Source: JABSSA01 sp039975755 (lineage in GTDB: Bacteria > Pseudomonadota > Alphaproteobacteria > Rhodobacterales > Rhodobacteraceae). From it: a DNA stretch of 64,000 nt. Within the stretch, counting starts at the first letter, position 1. Each line of letters begins with the position of its first letter. The stretch is from contig JBDWGM010000165.1 of assembly GCA_039975755.1 (NCBI GenBank), forward strand, positions 1 to 64,000, in the 5' to 3' direction. Made by a program: the position numbers and the translations under genes. This document shows, in pieces, positions 27,548-35,893 of the stretch. The notes below the pieces were generated by a model. It saw nothing but the letters and a program-made list of their open reading frames with translations, was not told the origin of the DNA and ran no database searches.

Positions 27548-28296
27548 CGGATGTTGCGGTGCGGATCAAAGAGCTTCGCGTTGCATTGATGTTTTTGACG
27601 CGCTTGCCTGCTGGAACGTTGGATGCACCTGTTCCAACCTTGAGTGAATGTAAATGGGCCTATCCATTGGTCGGCGTGCCGGTCGGGTTTTTCGCATGGT
27701 TTTCCCACGTGGTTCTGCTTGGGATTGGCGCGCCGGATTCCATTGCGGCAATAGTTGTCCTTGGCGTTTTGGCGATGCTGACGGGCGCGCTGCATTTTGA
27801 TGGTTTGGCGGATTTTGCCGATGGGATAGGTGGCGGCCGCGATACGCAACATTGCCTTGAAATCATGCGTGACAGCCGCATCGGAAGCTATGGGGTACTT
27901 GCGCTTGTCATCGCCTGCGCGCTTTGGATATCGGCCGTTACAGACCTTGGCGTGCAAGCCAACCTATGGGTTTTTGTGTCGATTTCTGTGACCAGCCGGT
28001 TCGCCATGGTGTCGTTGCTGCAAACCTTACCGGCGGCCCGGTCAGAGGGTCTAGGATCGGCGGCCGGGTCGGGCCAGTCTTCGGCTTTTGTATTTGGCGC
28101 AATTATGAGTTTGGTTTTGATGCTGGCCTTGGGATTTGCAGGGGTCATCGCTTTGATTGTGATGGCGATGGTCACATTCTTTGTGGGCTGGCGTGCGCTG
28201 AAACGGATCGGTGGGCAAACGGGGGATGTCCTGGGGGCTGCTCAGTTGCTGACCGAGGTTGCAGGATTGACGACAATGGCCATTTTGTTGTCGTAG
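27544..28296 (+). CDS. cobS: Adenosylcobinamide-GDP ribazoletransferase CobS (P. denitrificans CobV)
   Basis: CobS joins adenosylcobinamide-GDP with alpha-ribazole (phosphate) in the inner membrane. The 250-residue polytopic protein has FLTRLPAG, the CWAYPLVG-like segment KWAYPLVGVPVG, GALHFDGLADFADGIGGGRD, the metal site EIMRDSRIGSYG, and a C-terminal set of hydrophobic helices. ATG at 27544 overlaps the cobT stop as ATGA. It ends the cobU-cobT-cobS operon. Confidence 0.94.
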   Translation: MTDVAVRIKELRVALMFLTRLPAGTLDAPVPTLSECKWAYPLVGVPVGFFAWFSHVVLLGIGAPDSIAAIVVLGVLAMLTGALHFDGLADFADGIGGGRDTQHCLEIMRDSRIGSYGVLALVIACALWISAVTDLGVQANLWVFVSISVTSRFAMVSLLQTLPAARSEGLGSAAGSGQSSAFVFGAIMSLVLMLALGFAGVIALIVMAMVTFFVGWRALKRIGGQTGDVLGAAQLLTEVAGLTTMAILLS

Positions 28297-28416
28297 CGGT
28301 TAATTTCGCAAAAGAGCGTGAACAGCCCTTTTGCCACATCGCAGTGTGCTGTGGGATGTCGTGAGGTGCACCTATAATAGGGCCTGCAATAATGGACGGG
28401 CAATAAAGGACCATGC

Positions 28417-29073
28417 ATGCTGCTTGAAGTTAAACAATTGACCAAGTTTTACCCCAGTATCGATGGACCTATCGAGGTTTTGCGCGGGATCGATCTTCAA
28501 TTGGCAGCGGGCGAGACACTGGCACTGACCGGAGAATCTGGGTCCGGCAAAAGCACATTGCTGCATTTGGTTGGGGGGTTGGACACTGCTGACGGTGGGC
28601 AGATTACGTTGGCCGGACACGATGTATTGGACATGGATGATCGAAGCCGTGCAGAATTACGGCGCACAAACGTTGGCGTGATTTTCCAACAGTTCAACCT
28701 GATTCCATCATTGAACGTGTCCGCGAATATCGCGTTCCAAGCCCGCCTTGCCGGGTCGTATGACGTGTCGCGTTTGCAGACTTTGGCGGCGTCGCTTGGG
28801 TTGGACGCCCATCTGGATAAATTCCCCGAGGCTTTGTCCGGCGGACAACAACAACGTGTCGCCATAGCAAGGACGCTGCTTGCGCGCCCGAAACTCATCC
28901 TTGCAGATGAACCGACTGGAAATTTGGACGAAGAAACGGCTGAAGACGTTTTGGAGCAAATGCTTGGTTTGGTTGCTGAAACGGGCGCGGCGATGATGGT
29001 TGTCACACATTCGGAAAAGGTCGCATCCCGTATGCAGCGGCGGGTGCGGTTGAATAAAGGGCGACTGTTGTGA
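28417..29073 (+). CDS. ABC transporter ATP-binding protein, LolD/MacB-like
   Basis: A 218-residue single nucleotide-binding domain with Walker A TGESGSGKSTLL (near residue 39), VGVIFQQFNLIPSLNV (Q-loop), signature LSGGQQQRVAIA, Walker B LILADEPTGNLDEET and the H-loop VVTHSE. The EPTGNLD form is typical of ATPases that drive FtsX-fold mechanotransmission exporters (LolCDE, MacB). AAAGGA precedes the ATG. Its stop overlaps the GTG of the permease, so the two form one system. Confidence 0.92.
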   Translation: MLLEVKQLTKFYPSIDGPIEVLRGIDLQLAAGETLALTGESGSGKSTLLHLVGGLDTADGGQITLAGHDVLDMDDRSRAELRRTNVGVIFQQFNLIPSLNVSANIAFQARLAGSYDVSRLQTLAASLGLDAHLDKFPEALSGGQQQRVAIARTLLARPKLILADEPTGNLDEETAEDVLEQMLGLVAETGAAMMVVTHSEKVASRMQRRVRLNKGRLL

Positions 29074-31469
29074 TCCAGGCAGGCTTCTCTGCGATCTTAT
29101 CGCATTGGCGACGCAATCCTTTGCAACTGTTTTCGCTTGTTTTTGGCTTGGCATTGGCGACAGCCCTTTGGTCGGGTGTGCAAGCCATCAACGCCGAAGC
29201 ACGCGCAAGTTACGATGCCGCCGCAACGACCCTAGGAGAAGGCCAATACGATCAGATCTTGCCGCGCTCGGGCAATTCAATTTCGCAGGACCAATATATC
29301 GCGCTGCGACGTGCGGGATGGCAGGTGACACCGGTTTTGGATGGCATGATTGGCCCAATCAGACGCCAAGTGCGATTGCTTGGCTTTGACCCTCTCACGG
29401 CACCAGCTGGGTTGATGCCGGTTGGACAAGGGGAAGGTCAGGATATTGTACGGGTTTTGACGACACAATTTGTCTTTGTGAACCCAAATACGGCGCCTTT
29501 GCTGCCGCAAGATCCGTCGTTGCAGGTGATCCTCGACGACGACGTCGCACCGGGTGTGGCGATCACGGATATTGGCGTCGCGCAACAATTGCTGGACAGC
29601 CCCGCCCAGATTAACCGTTTGATCGTTGCTAATATTCAACCCCTTAATGTCTTGCCCTTGGACCAGATTGCGCCCGAGTTGTTCGTCAAATCGGCCATTG
29701 ATGGGCAGGATGTGCAACGGTTGACGGATAGTTTTCACCTGAATTTGACCGCGTTTGGGTTGCTCAGCTTTGCAGTCGGGATTTTTATTGTTCAGGGGGT
29801 GATCGGTCTTGCATTTGAACAACGCCGAAGCTTGGTTCGGACATTGCGAGCATTGGGCATGCCACTGCGTGTGTTGATTTGGCTGTTTGTCGGCGAACTG
29901 ATCGCGTTTGCTTTTGTCGCTGGGGCCTTGGGCGTAGTCATGGGGTATTTGATTGCGGCTGTTTTGCTGCCTGATGTCGCTGCTACGCTGCGGGGGTTAT
30001 ACGGCGCGGATGTTGTTGGGGCGCTGCAATTGCGGCCGGTTTGGTGGGTCTCTGGGTTCGCGATCGCATTCTGTGGAACGGCAATAGCGGCTGGCGGTGC
30101 GTTGTGGAAAATTGCACGGATGCCCATTTTGGCAAGCGCGCGACCGCGGGCATGGGCGGTCGAATCCGGCAAGAACGCTGCACTTTTGGCACTGGCTGCA
30201 TTCGCCTTGCTTGCAACGGCGTTGGTTCTGGCGATCTGGGGGCGCGGATTGCTGGTTGGTTTTATCCTGTTGGGATGTCTTTTGACGGGGGCGGCCTTGG
30301 CATTGCCCTACTTTTTGTTCGGCGTAGTGTCCTTGGGCAGGCGGTTCGCGCGTGGCCCTATCGCGGAATGGTTTTGGGCGGACACACGCCAACAAGTGCC
30401 GGGATTAAGCTTGGCCTTGATGGCTTTGCTTCTGGCCACCGCTGCCAATGTTGGCGTTTCCACAATGGTATCCAGTTTTCGTGAAACCTTTGTCGGATTT
30501 TTGGATCAACGTCTGGCCCCAGAATTGTTTGTTTCCGTTTCAAGCGATGAACAAGCCAAGGCACTGGATGCATATCTGTCTGAACATGCCCGCGAAGTGT
30601 TGCCTGTCGTATCCACGGACATTCAGGTTGCGGAAATTCCAACTGCGTTGTTCGGGGTGCGTGTTGCACCGACCTATGAACAAAATTGGCGGTTTTTGCA
30701 GTCGGAGGGCGATGTTTGGTCTTTGGTCAAAACAGGCCAAGCCGCAATCATCAACGAACAACTCGCGCGTCGTGCAGATTTATGGCCGGGCGATAAGGTG
30801 CAGATCTTGCCAGATCTCAACTTGCCGATTGCTGCCGTCGTTGCAGATTACGGAAATCCTCTGGGGCAAGTGGTCATCAACGAAGCTCAGTTCCTGCAAC
30901 GGTTCCCGGATCAACGCGCGCAGCGTTTTGGTGTGCGTACGGACGACGCCGAAGGGCTAAGCCAGAGTTTGGTGAATGACTTGTCTATCGAGGCCGCCAA
31001 CATCGTCAATCAGGCGCAAATCAAAGCCTTTTCGCTGGGTGTTTTTGAACGAACTTTCAAAGTCACAGGCGCTTTGAATATCCTGACATTGGCGGTCGCG
31101 GCATTTGCTATTTTGATGAGCTTGCTGACTCTATCCGCGATGCGCATTCCGCAACTTGCTCCGGCTTGGGCGCTTGGTATGACGCGCCGCGAGTTGGGAA
31201 AACTTGAATTGGTCAGGGCGGTTGTTTTGGCAGCCTTGACCACGGTTTTGGCATTGCCTTTGGGGCTGCTTTTGGCGTGGGTTTTGTTGACGATCGTGAA
31301 TGTCGAAGCCTTCGGGTGGGAATTGCCAATGTTCTTATTTCCAGCCCTTTACGTGCGTCTGGGGGTATTTGCATTGGTCGCAGCCGCTGTTGCCGCGATG
31401 ATCCCAGCCCGCAGATTGGTCTATACGCCTCCGGGGACCTTATTGAAGGTGTTTGCGAATGATCGGTAA
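29070..31469 (+). CDS. FtsX-like ABC transporter permease, double-domain
   Basis: A 799-residue membrane protein starting with GTG overlapping the ATPase stop. One N-terminal transmembrane helix (LFSLVFGLALATALWSG) is followed by a large periplasmic domain. A block of helices around residues 235-430 has the FtsX-type RTLRALGMPLRVL, a second periplasmic domain follows, and a C-terminal helix block carries ALGMTRRELGKLELVRAV. Such permeases move lipids, lipoproteins or peptides in the envelope rather than importing solutes. The substrate is unknown; the downstream AttH-like secreted protein suggests they act together. Confidence 0.9.
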   Translation: MIQAGFSAILSHWRRNPLQLFSLVFGLALATALWSGVQAINAEARASYDAAATTLGEGQYDQILPRSGNSISQDQYIALRRAGWQVTPVLDGMIGPIRRQVRLLGFDPLTAPAGLMPVGQGEGQDIVRVLTTQFVFVNPNTAPLLPQDPSLQVILDDDVAPGVAITDIGVAQQLLDSPAQINRLIVANIQPLNVLPLDQIAPELFVKSAIDGQDVQRLTDSFHLNLTAFGLLSFAVGIFIVQGVIGLAFEQRRSLVRTLRALGMPLRVLIWLFVGELIAFAFVAGALGVVMGYLIAAVLLPDVAATLRGLYGADVVGALQLRPVWWVSGFAIAFCGTAIAAGGALWKIARMPILASARPRAWAVESGKNAALLALAAFALLATALVLAIWGRGLLVGFILLGCLLTGAALALPYFLFGVVSLGRRFARGPIAEWFWADTRQQVPGLSLALMALLLATAANVGVSTMVSSFRETFVGFLDQRLAPELFVSVSSDEQAKALDAYLSEHAREVLPVVSTDIQVAEIPTALFGVRVAPTYEQNWRFLQSEGDVWSLVKTGQAAIINEQLARRADLWPGDKVQILPDLNLPIAAVVADYGNPLGQVVINEAQFLQRFPDQRAQRFGVRTDDAEGLSQSLVNDLSIEAANIVNQAQIKAFSLGVFERTFKVTGALNILTLAVAAFAILMSLLTLSAMRIPQLAPAWALGMTRRELGKLELVRAVVLAALTTVLALPLGLLLAWVLLTIVNVEAFGWELPMFLFPALYVRLGVFALVAAAVAAMIPARRLVYTPPGTLLKVFANDR

Positions 31470-32502
31470 ATCCATTGTTCTGATCCTATTTCTTTGGCCT
31501 GTGTCCGTGTTTGCCCAGGGATTTGCGGGATTGGGCACCGCAGCGGAAGAATTTGCGCAACCACATCAAGGGCATCAATTCGAATTTCCGCAAGATCACG
31601 GCGCACATCCCGATTTTCGTATCGAATGGTGGTATTTGACAGCTAACCTGAAAGCCGCAGATGGGACGCAATATGGCGCTCAATGGACGTTGTTTCGGTC
31701 CGCGCTTGCGCCTGAAACCAAGGACGGCTGGCAAGACCCGCAAGTTTGGTTCGCACATGCGGCAGTAACGACTCCGGACACGCATTTTGTAACAGAGCGG
31801 TTTGCACGTGGTGGCATCGGTCAAGCGGGGGTCACCGCAAGTCCCTTCAATGCTTGGATTGACGAGTGGCAGATGTCAGGGGCGTTCGAAGGGCAAATGA
31901 CAGTGTCTGCTACAGGCCCTGATTTTGGATACGCATTCGACATGAACGCGTCTGGCCCGATTGTCTTTCACGGGGATGCTGGATTTTCGGTCAAATCCGC
32001 AGAGGGGCAAGCAAGCTATTATTATTCTCAGCCGTTTTTTGATGTTACGGGACTGCTGCAATTGCCGGGCGGGGACATCCCCGTTTCAGGTCAGGCTTGG
32101 TTGGATCGGGAATGGTCTTCGCAACCTTTGTCTGACAACCAAACGGGGTGGGATTGGTTTTCGCTGTCCTTTGATACGGGCGATAAACTGATGGGGTTTC
32201 GGTTGCGCCAAAGTGACGGTGATACGTTCAACTCGGCCACATGGATATCACCCACAGGTCAAACGACATCCTATAAAGACGGCGTTTTCAGTGCAGAACC
32301 GATCAGCATCGCGGAGGTAAAAGGCAAAGAAATACCGGTGTCTTGGCGTGTGCGATTGCCTGCAAAAGGGGTGGATGTGACGGTTGAGGCGCATAACAAC
32401 GACTCGTGGATGGATGTTTCATTGCCTTATTGGGAAGGGCCAGTGGGCATCCAAGGCAGCCATACCGGCCAAGGATATCTGGAGATGACGGGTTATGAGT
32501 GA
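31459..32502 (+). CDS. Secreted lipocalin-like hydratase of the AttH/CrtC family
   Basis: A 347-residue protein with a signal peptide (MIGKSIVLILFLWPVSVFAQ). It has the family blocks FRIEWWYLTANL, WFAHAAVTTPDTHF, RGGIGQAGV and the acidic pair in AWLDREWSSQPL, plus GWDWFSLSFDTGDKLMGFRLR. The fold is a double lipocalin barrel related to carotenoid 1,2-hydratase. A role in lipid or polyketide-like substrate handling in the periplasm is inferred; carotenoid work is unlikely because no crt genes are near. ATG at 31459 overlaps the permease end by 11 bases; an earlier TTG is also in frame. ATPase-permease-AttH recalls the att cluster of Agrobacterium. Confidence 0.85.
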   Translation: MIGKSIVLILFLWPVSVFAQGFAGLGTAAEEFAQPHQGHQFEFPQDHGAHPDFRIEWWYLTANLKAADGTQYGAQWTLFRSALAPETKDGWQDPQVWFAHAAVTTPDTHFVTERFARGGIGQAGVTASPFNAWIDEWQMSGAFEGQMTVSATGPDFGYAFDMNASGPIVFHGDAGFSVKSAEGQASYYYSQPFFDVTGLLQLPGGDIPVSGQAWLDREWSSQPLSDNQTGWDWFSLSFDTGDKLMGFRLRQSDGDTFNSATWISPTGQTTSYKDGVFSAEPISIAEVKGKEIPVSWRVRLPAKGVDVTVEAHNNDSWMDVSLPYWEGPVGIQGSHTGQGYLEMTGYE

Positions 32503-33049
32503 TCTAAATGATCTTAATGCGTTTTATGATCTGGCGTGGCAGCAGCTGGAAAACGCAATGAAAACGCGTGATTTGGCGTCTCGTCAGGTTGCACTTGCGA
32601 CTGTATCGAAGGACGGACAACCCGAAGTCCGAACCGTGGTCTTGCGAGACGTATCCCGCGCGTCTTCGATCCTGCGTGTGAATACAGATGTCGTATCGGC
32701 CAAGGTCACATCGCTTGACACGCACCCAATTGCGGAATTGCTCTACTGGAACGCCGAAACGGTTTTGCAATTGCGCCTGAAAGCACGTGTTGAGATTATG
32801 CACGGGGATGAGACAGCCTCAATATGGCCATCGATCCCCAAAGAATCTCGCAGCAATTATGGATCCAATCCTGAGACGGGCACGCCAATTTCAAATGTCT
32901 TTGACTATGAAAAACTCGGCTTGGCTCAGAACTTTGCGATCTTGACGTTTCACGTGGATGACATCGATGTTGTCGAACTCGGTGATCGTCACCGACGTGC
33001 ACATTTCAGTAGAAAATCCGACTGGGCTGGGCAATGGATTGTGCCTTAG
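32495..33049 (+). CDS. Pyridoxamine 5'-phosphate oxidase-family flavoprotein
   Basis: A 184-residue PNPOx split-barrel protein. It has LASRQVALATVSKDGQPEVRTVVLRDV, the FMN-binding strand pair, ELLYWNAETVLQLRLKARVEI, and a C-terminal HVDDIDVVELGDRHRRAHFSR. It may be a general FMN or haem-binding reductase rather than PdxH itself, since the PdxH tail WGGYRL is missing. It overlaps the AttH-like gene by 8 bases and may be expressed with it. Confidence 0.82.
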   Translation: MSDLNDLNAFYDLAWQQLENAMKTRDLASRQVALATVSKDGQPEVRTVVLRDVSRASSILRVNTDVVSAKVTSLDTHPIAELLYWNAETVLQLRLKARVEIMHGDETASIWPSIPKESRSNYGSNPETGTPISNVFDYEKLGLAQNFAILTFHVDDIDVVELGDRHRRAHFSRKSDWAGQWIVP

Positions 33050-33204
33050 GTGCATGCCCAATTGCCGCCCTTCAACGGTATGCGGTCAAGCATCCACAAT
33101 GAATGTCGGGAATGCGCGCTACGACCGCAGCATTGAGCTTTTGCTCTTAAATCTGCCAATGGGCCGAAAGTGATTGTCAAGTTGTCTAAAATCATAATCA
33201 TTCC

Positions 33205-33233
33205 TTGACGCCCATATTGGTATGAAATAGTAC
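33205..33233 (+). promoter_or_regulatory. Sigma-70 type promoter of the tRNA-Gly gene
   Basis: A -35 box TTGACG (33205-33210) and a -10-like TAGTAC (33228-33233) are separated by exactly 17 bases and end 13 bases before the mature tRNA. A second TTGTCA-like box lies about 30 bases upstream. Confidence 0.65.
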
Positions 33234-33246
33234 CTGAGCCTACTGA

Positions 33247-33320
33247 GCGGGCGTTGTGTAGTGGTAAGACCTTAGCCTTCCAAGCTAATGACGCGAGTTC
33301 GATTCTCGCCGCCCGCTCCA
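33247..33320 (+). tRNA. tRNA-Gly, anticodon UCC
   Basis: A 74-base cloverleaf that includes an encoded CCA. The acceptor GCGGGCG pairs with CGCCCGC. The anticodon stem TTAGC/GCTAA encloses the loop CTTCCAA with anticodon TCC at 33279-33281. The T stem GCGAG/CTCGC encloses TTCGATT. The discriminator base is T. It lies between the PNPOx gene and an ABC exporter, with no integrase or att duplication nearby. Confidence 0.97.
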
Positions 33321-33543
33321 GGAATTTTCTTCCACGTTCACCCTGCAGTTTCGGCATTCTTGATAGCGGGCTGTTGTGAATGCGACTTCAATACGCGTTT
33401 TCGCGATGATGGTGATGCATGCGGAATTGATGTGTCACATCGAGCCTCATCAAATCCATGTTTATTTCCCCTATCCGCACGGCACCTGCGCTTGACCTTG
33501 TGCGAGCGATGGTAAAAACAGTGGCCGGTCTGAAGGAGTGAAC

Positions 33544-35352
33544 ATGAGCGATCCGAAGTTGGCGCCACCTGCCGGTGGAACGGAAGCTGAGCGCGAAAAA
33601 TCCAAGCGGATTGGCGCGTTGCGGTCACTTTGGCCATTTATGCGCCCATATACCGGACTGATGGCAGCAGCCTTGGCCGCATTGGTTGCAACTGCCATCA
33701 TTTCGCTGACTTTGCCTTTGGCTGTTCGCCGGGTGATAGATGGTTTCGGCAACGCAGATGATGCGATCCTTGATCAGTATTTTATGGCGGCTTTGGTCAT
33801 CGCGGGTCTACTCGCGATTGGGACTGGATTGCGCTATGCATTGGTTACCCGACTGGGCGAACGTGTCGTGGCCGATATCCGGAAGGCTGTGTTCAATCGC
33901 GTCATCGGAATGTCACCTGCATTCTACGAAAACATCATGACTGGCGAAGTCTTAAGTCGGATCACAACCGATACGACGTTGATCCTAAGTGTTATTGGGT
34001 CTTCTGTTTCGATTGCACTTAGGAACGTGCTTATATTCTCTGGCGGCTTGGTCCTGATGATGTTGACGTCGGCCAAGCTCACGCTTTTGGTTCTTTTAAT
34101 CGTTCCAGCAATTGTCGTGCCAATCCTCGTTCTTGGTCGTCGTTTGCGCGTCTTGTCGCGTGAAAACCAAGACTGGATTGCCGCGTCATCTGGGCGCGCG
34201 TCAGAACAGTTAAGTGCTGTGCAAACTGTTCAAGCCTTCACCCAAGAAGCTGCCAGTCGGTCGATGTTCAGTGATGTAACTGAGGCGAGTTTTGATGCCG
34301 CGCGTCGCCGGATCTGGACGCGGGCGCAAATGACAGTGATCGTGATCTTTTTGGTGTTTGCTGGCATTGTTGGCGTACTTTGGATCGGTGCGAATGATGT
34401 GCGTGCCGGGGATTTGTCCGCGGGGACATTGGTTCAGTTTGTCATTTACGCCATTCTGGTTGCAGGCGCCGTCGCGGCCCTGTCAGAGATATTTGGTGAA
34501 CTGCAACGGGCCGCTGGCGCGACTGAACGATTGATTGAACTTTTGCATGCAGAGGATTCAGTGTCTGACCCAGAAAAGGCGACCCAATTGGCGTCTCCGG
34601 TGGCGGGACAGATTTCTTTTGAAGATGTGCATTTTGCTTATCCGACGCGTCAAAACACGGCCGCTTTGGATGGGGTGTCCATTGACATAGCGCCAGGGGA
34701 AACCATTGCCTTTGTTGGACCTTCCGGCGCGGGAAAAACAACTGTTTTGCAAATGATCCAGCGTTTTTACGACCCCCAAAAGGGCCGTGTTCTGTTGGAC
34801 GGGGTCGACGTGGCGCAGCTAGAGCGCGAGGCGTATCGGAGGCACTTGGCTTTGGTTCCGCAGGATCCGATGATTTTTGCGGCATCGGCGCGCGATAACA
34901 TTGCATTCGGGCGTCCTGATGCGACGGATGTAGAAATCGAAGACGCGGCCAAAGCGGCTGCAGCACATGAATTCATTATGGATCTACCGAACGGGTATGA
35001 CAGCCCCTTGGGCGAACGTGGAGTCATGCTGTCTGGTGGGCAAAAGCAACGCATAGCGATCGCCCGCGCAATTTTGCGAGACGCGCCAGTGTTGTTGCTG
35101 GATGAAGCGACCAGCGCATTGGACGCCGAAAGTGAACGAGCGGTACAACAAGCGGTGGATCGCTTGTCGCAGGATCGTACAACGTTGGTTGTCGCACACA
35201 GGTTGGCGACAGTGAAACGCGCCGACCGGATTATTGTGCTGGAAGAAGGGCAGATCGTCGCCCAAGGATCACATGATGAGCTGGTCGCGGAGGATGGTAT
35301 CTATGCCCGTTTGGCGCGGCTGCAATTCACAGATGGGATCGCGGCTGAATAA
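33544..35352 (+). CDS. ABC exporter, fused membrane and ATPase domains (MsbA/BmrA type)
   Basis: A 602-residue half-transporter expected to work as a homodimer. The N-terminal half has six transmembrane helices (first around residues 35-60) with the coupling segment SRITTDTTLILSVIGSS. The C-terminal nucleotide-binding domain has GPSGAGKTT, VPQDPMIFAASARDNIAFG, LSGGQKQRIAIARAIL, LLLDEATSALD and VVAHRL, all intact. Start ATG at 33544 is chosen because GGAG lies 6 bases upstream; a GTG two codons earlier is in frame. The substrate (lipid or drug) cannot be told from sequence. Confidence 0.92.
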   Translation: MSDPKLAPPAGGTEAEREKSKRIGALRSLWPFMRPYTGLMAAALAALVATAIISLTLPLAVRRVIDGFGNADDAILDQYFMAALVIAGLLAIGTGLRYALVTRLGERVVADIRKAVFNRVIGMSPAFYENIMTGEVLSRITTDTTLILSVIGSSVSIALRNVLIFSGGLVLMMLTSAKLTLLVLLIVPAIVVPILVLGRRLRVLSRENQDWIAASSGRASEQLSAVQTVQAFTQEAASRSMFSDVTEASFDAARRRIWTRAQMTVIVIFLVFAGIVGVLWIGANDVRAGDLSAGTLVQFVIYAILVAGAVAALSEIFGELQRAAGATERLIELLHAEDSVSDPEKATQLASPVAGQISFEDVHFAYPTRQNTAALDGVSIDIAPGETIAFVGPSGAGKTTVLQMIQRFYDPQKGRVLLDGVDVAQLEREAYRRHLALVPQDPMIFAASARDNIAFGRPDATDVEIEDAAKAAAAHEFIMDLPNGYDSPLGERGVMLSGGQKQRIAIARAILRDAPVLLLDEATSALDAESERAVQQAVDRLSQDRTTLVVAHRLATVKRADRIIVLEEGQIVAQGSHDELVAEDGIYARLARLQFTDGIAAE

Positions 35353-35893
35353 TTCCCCGTTTAACTGCAATCTCGTTTTGCCATATGATGATCCAAGTAT
35401 TTATTGGATGCAAATTATGACACAATGGAATTTAAGATCGTTGAAAGGCTTCACCATTTTTAGTGAAAATGGCGATGCTGTTTTCTTTGACAAAGTATTG
35501 AACGACAATTTTCGGGTCGTCGAAAAAGACAAAGCGTTTAGGACTATTTTGTCGTGTCGTCTGGGCAACCGATCCCGTTTGGACATTACATTCGCAGGTT
35601 CAAGATCATCGGTGAAACCCTTGATCGCCACGCATTCAGGGCAAATTCTGCGGTTTCCGCAGTGAAACGTGCACGGGGACGCACACCACCGGAGTTGCCA
35701 GTTTAGAGCAGCTCTGGTGGGGCCCCGGTTCACCCCATGACCCAAGGTCAAAATGCAATGACGCTACGTCTCGCGTCCTTGTTGCTTCACGAGATACTTG
35801 CGTGATGCACCGAAAGCCCGCATTTTGTTAAGTTAAGGGAAGCAAAGCTGTACAGAGCCAAAATCGGCCGGACGTGACAGGGAGGAGACGCCC
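35353..35893. other. Intergenic region with hairpin and one weak small ORF
   Basis: About 540 bases between the ABC exporter and the acyl-CoA ligase. A possible ORF at 35417-35665 (82 codons, MTQWNLRSLKGFTIF...) has protein-like composition but no recognisable family and no clear ribosome site. A hairpin at 35686-35720 (CCACCGGAG/CTCTGGTGG, one G-T pair) may end the exporter transcript. GGAGGAG just before 35894 is the ligase ribosome site. Confidence 0.45.
35417..35665 (+). CDS. Possible small hypothetical protein
   Basis: An 82-codon frame starting at ATG, with mixed hydrophobic and charged residues (NGDAVFFDKVLNDNF, IATHSGQILRFPQ). No homologous family comes to mind and no Shine-Dalgarno sequence is visible, so it may be chance or a remnant. 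It is kept because the gap is otherwise empty. Confidence 0.2.
   Translation: MTQWNLRSLKGFTIFSENGDAVFFDKVLNDNFRVVEKDKAFRTILSCRLGNRSRLDITFAGSRSSVKPLIATHSGQILRFPQ

Noticed and set aside
33247..33320. tRNA-Gly as integration site of a mobile element
   Set aside because: No integrase, no duplicated tRNA 3' end and no composition shift downstream; ordinary genes follow.
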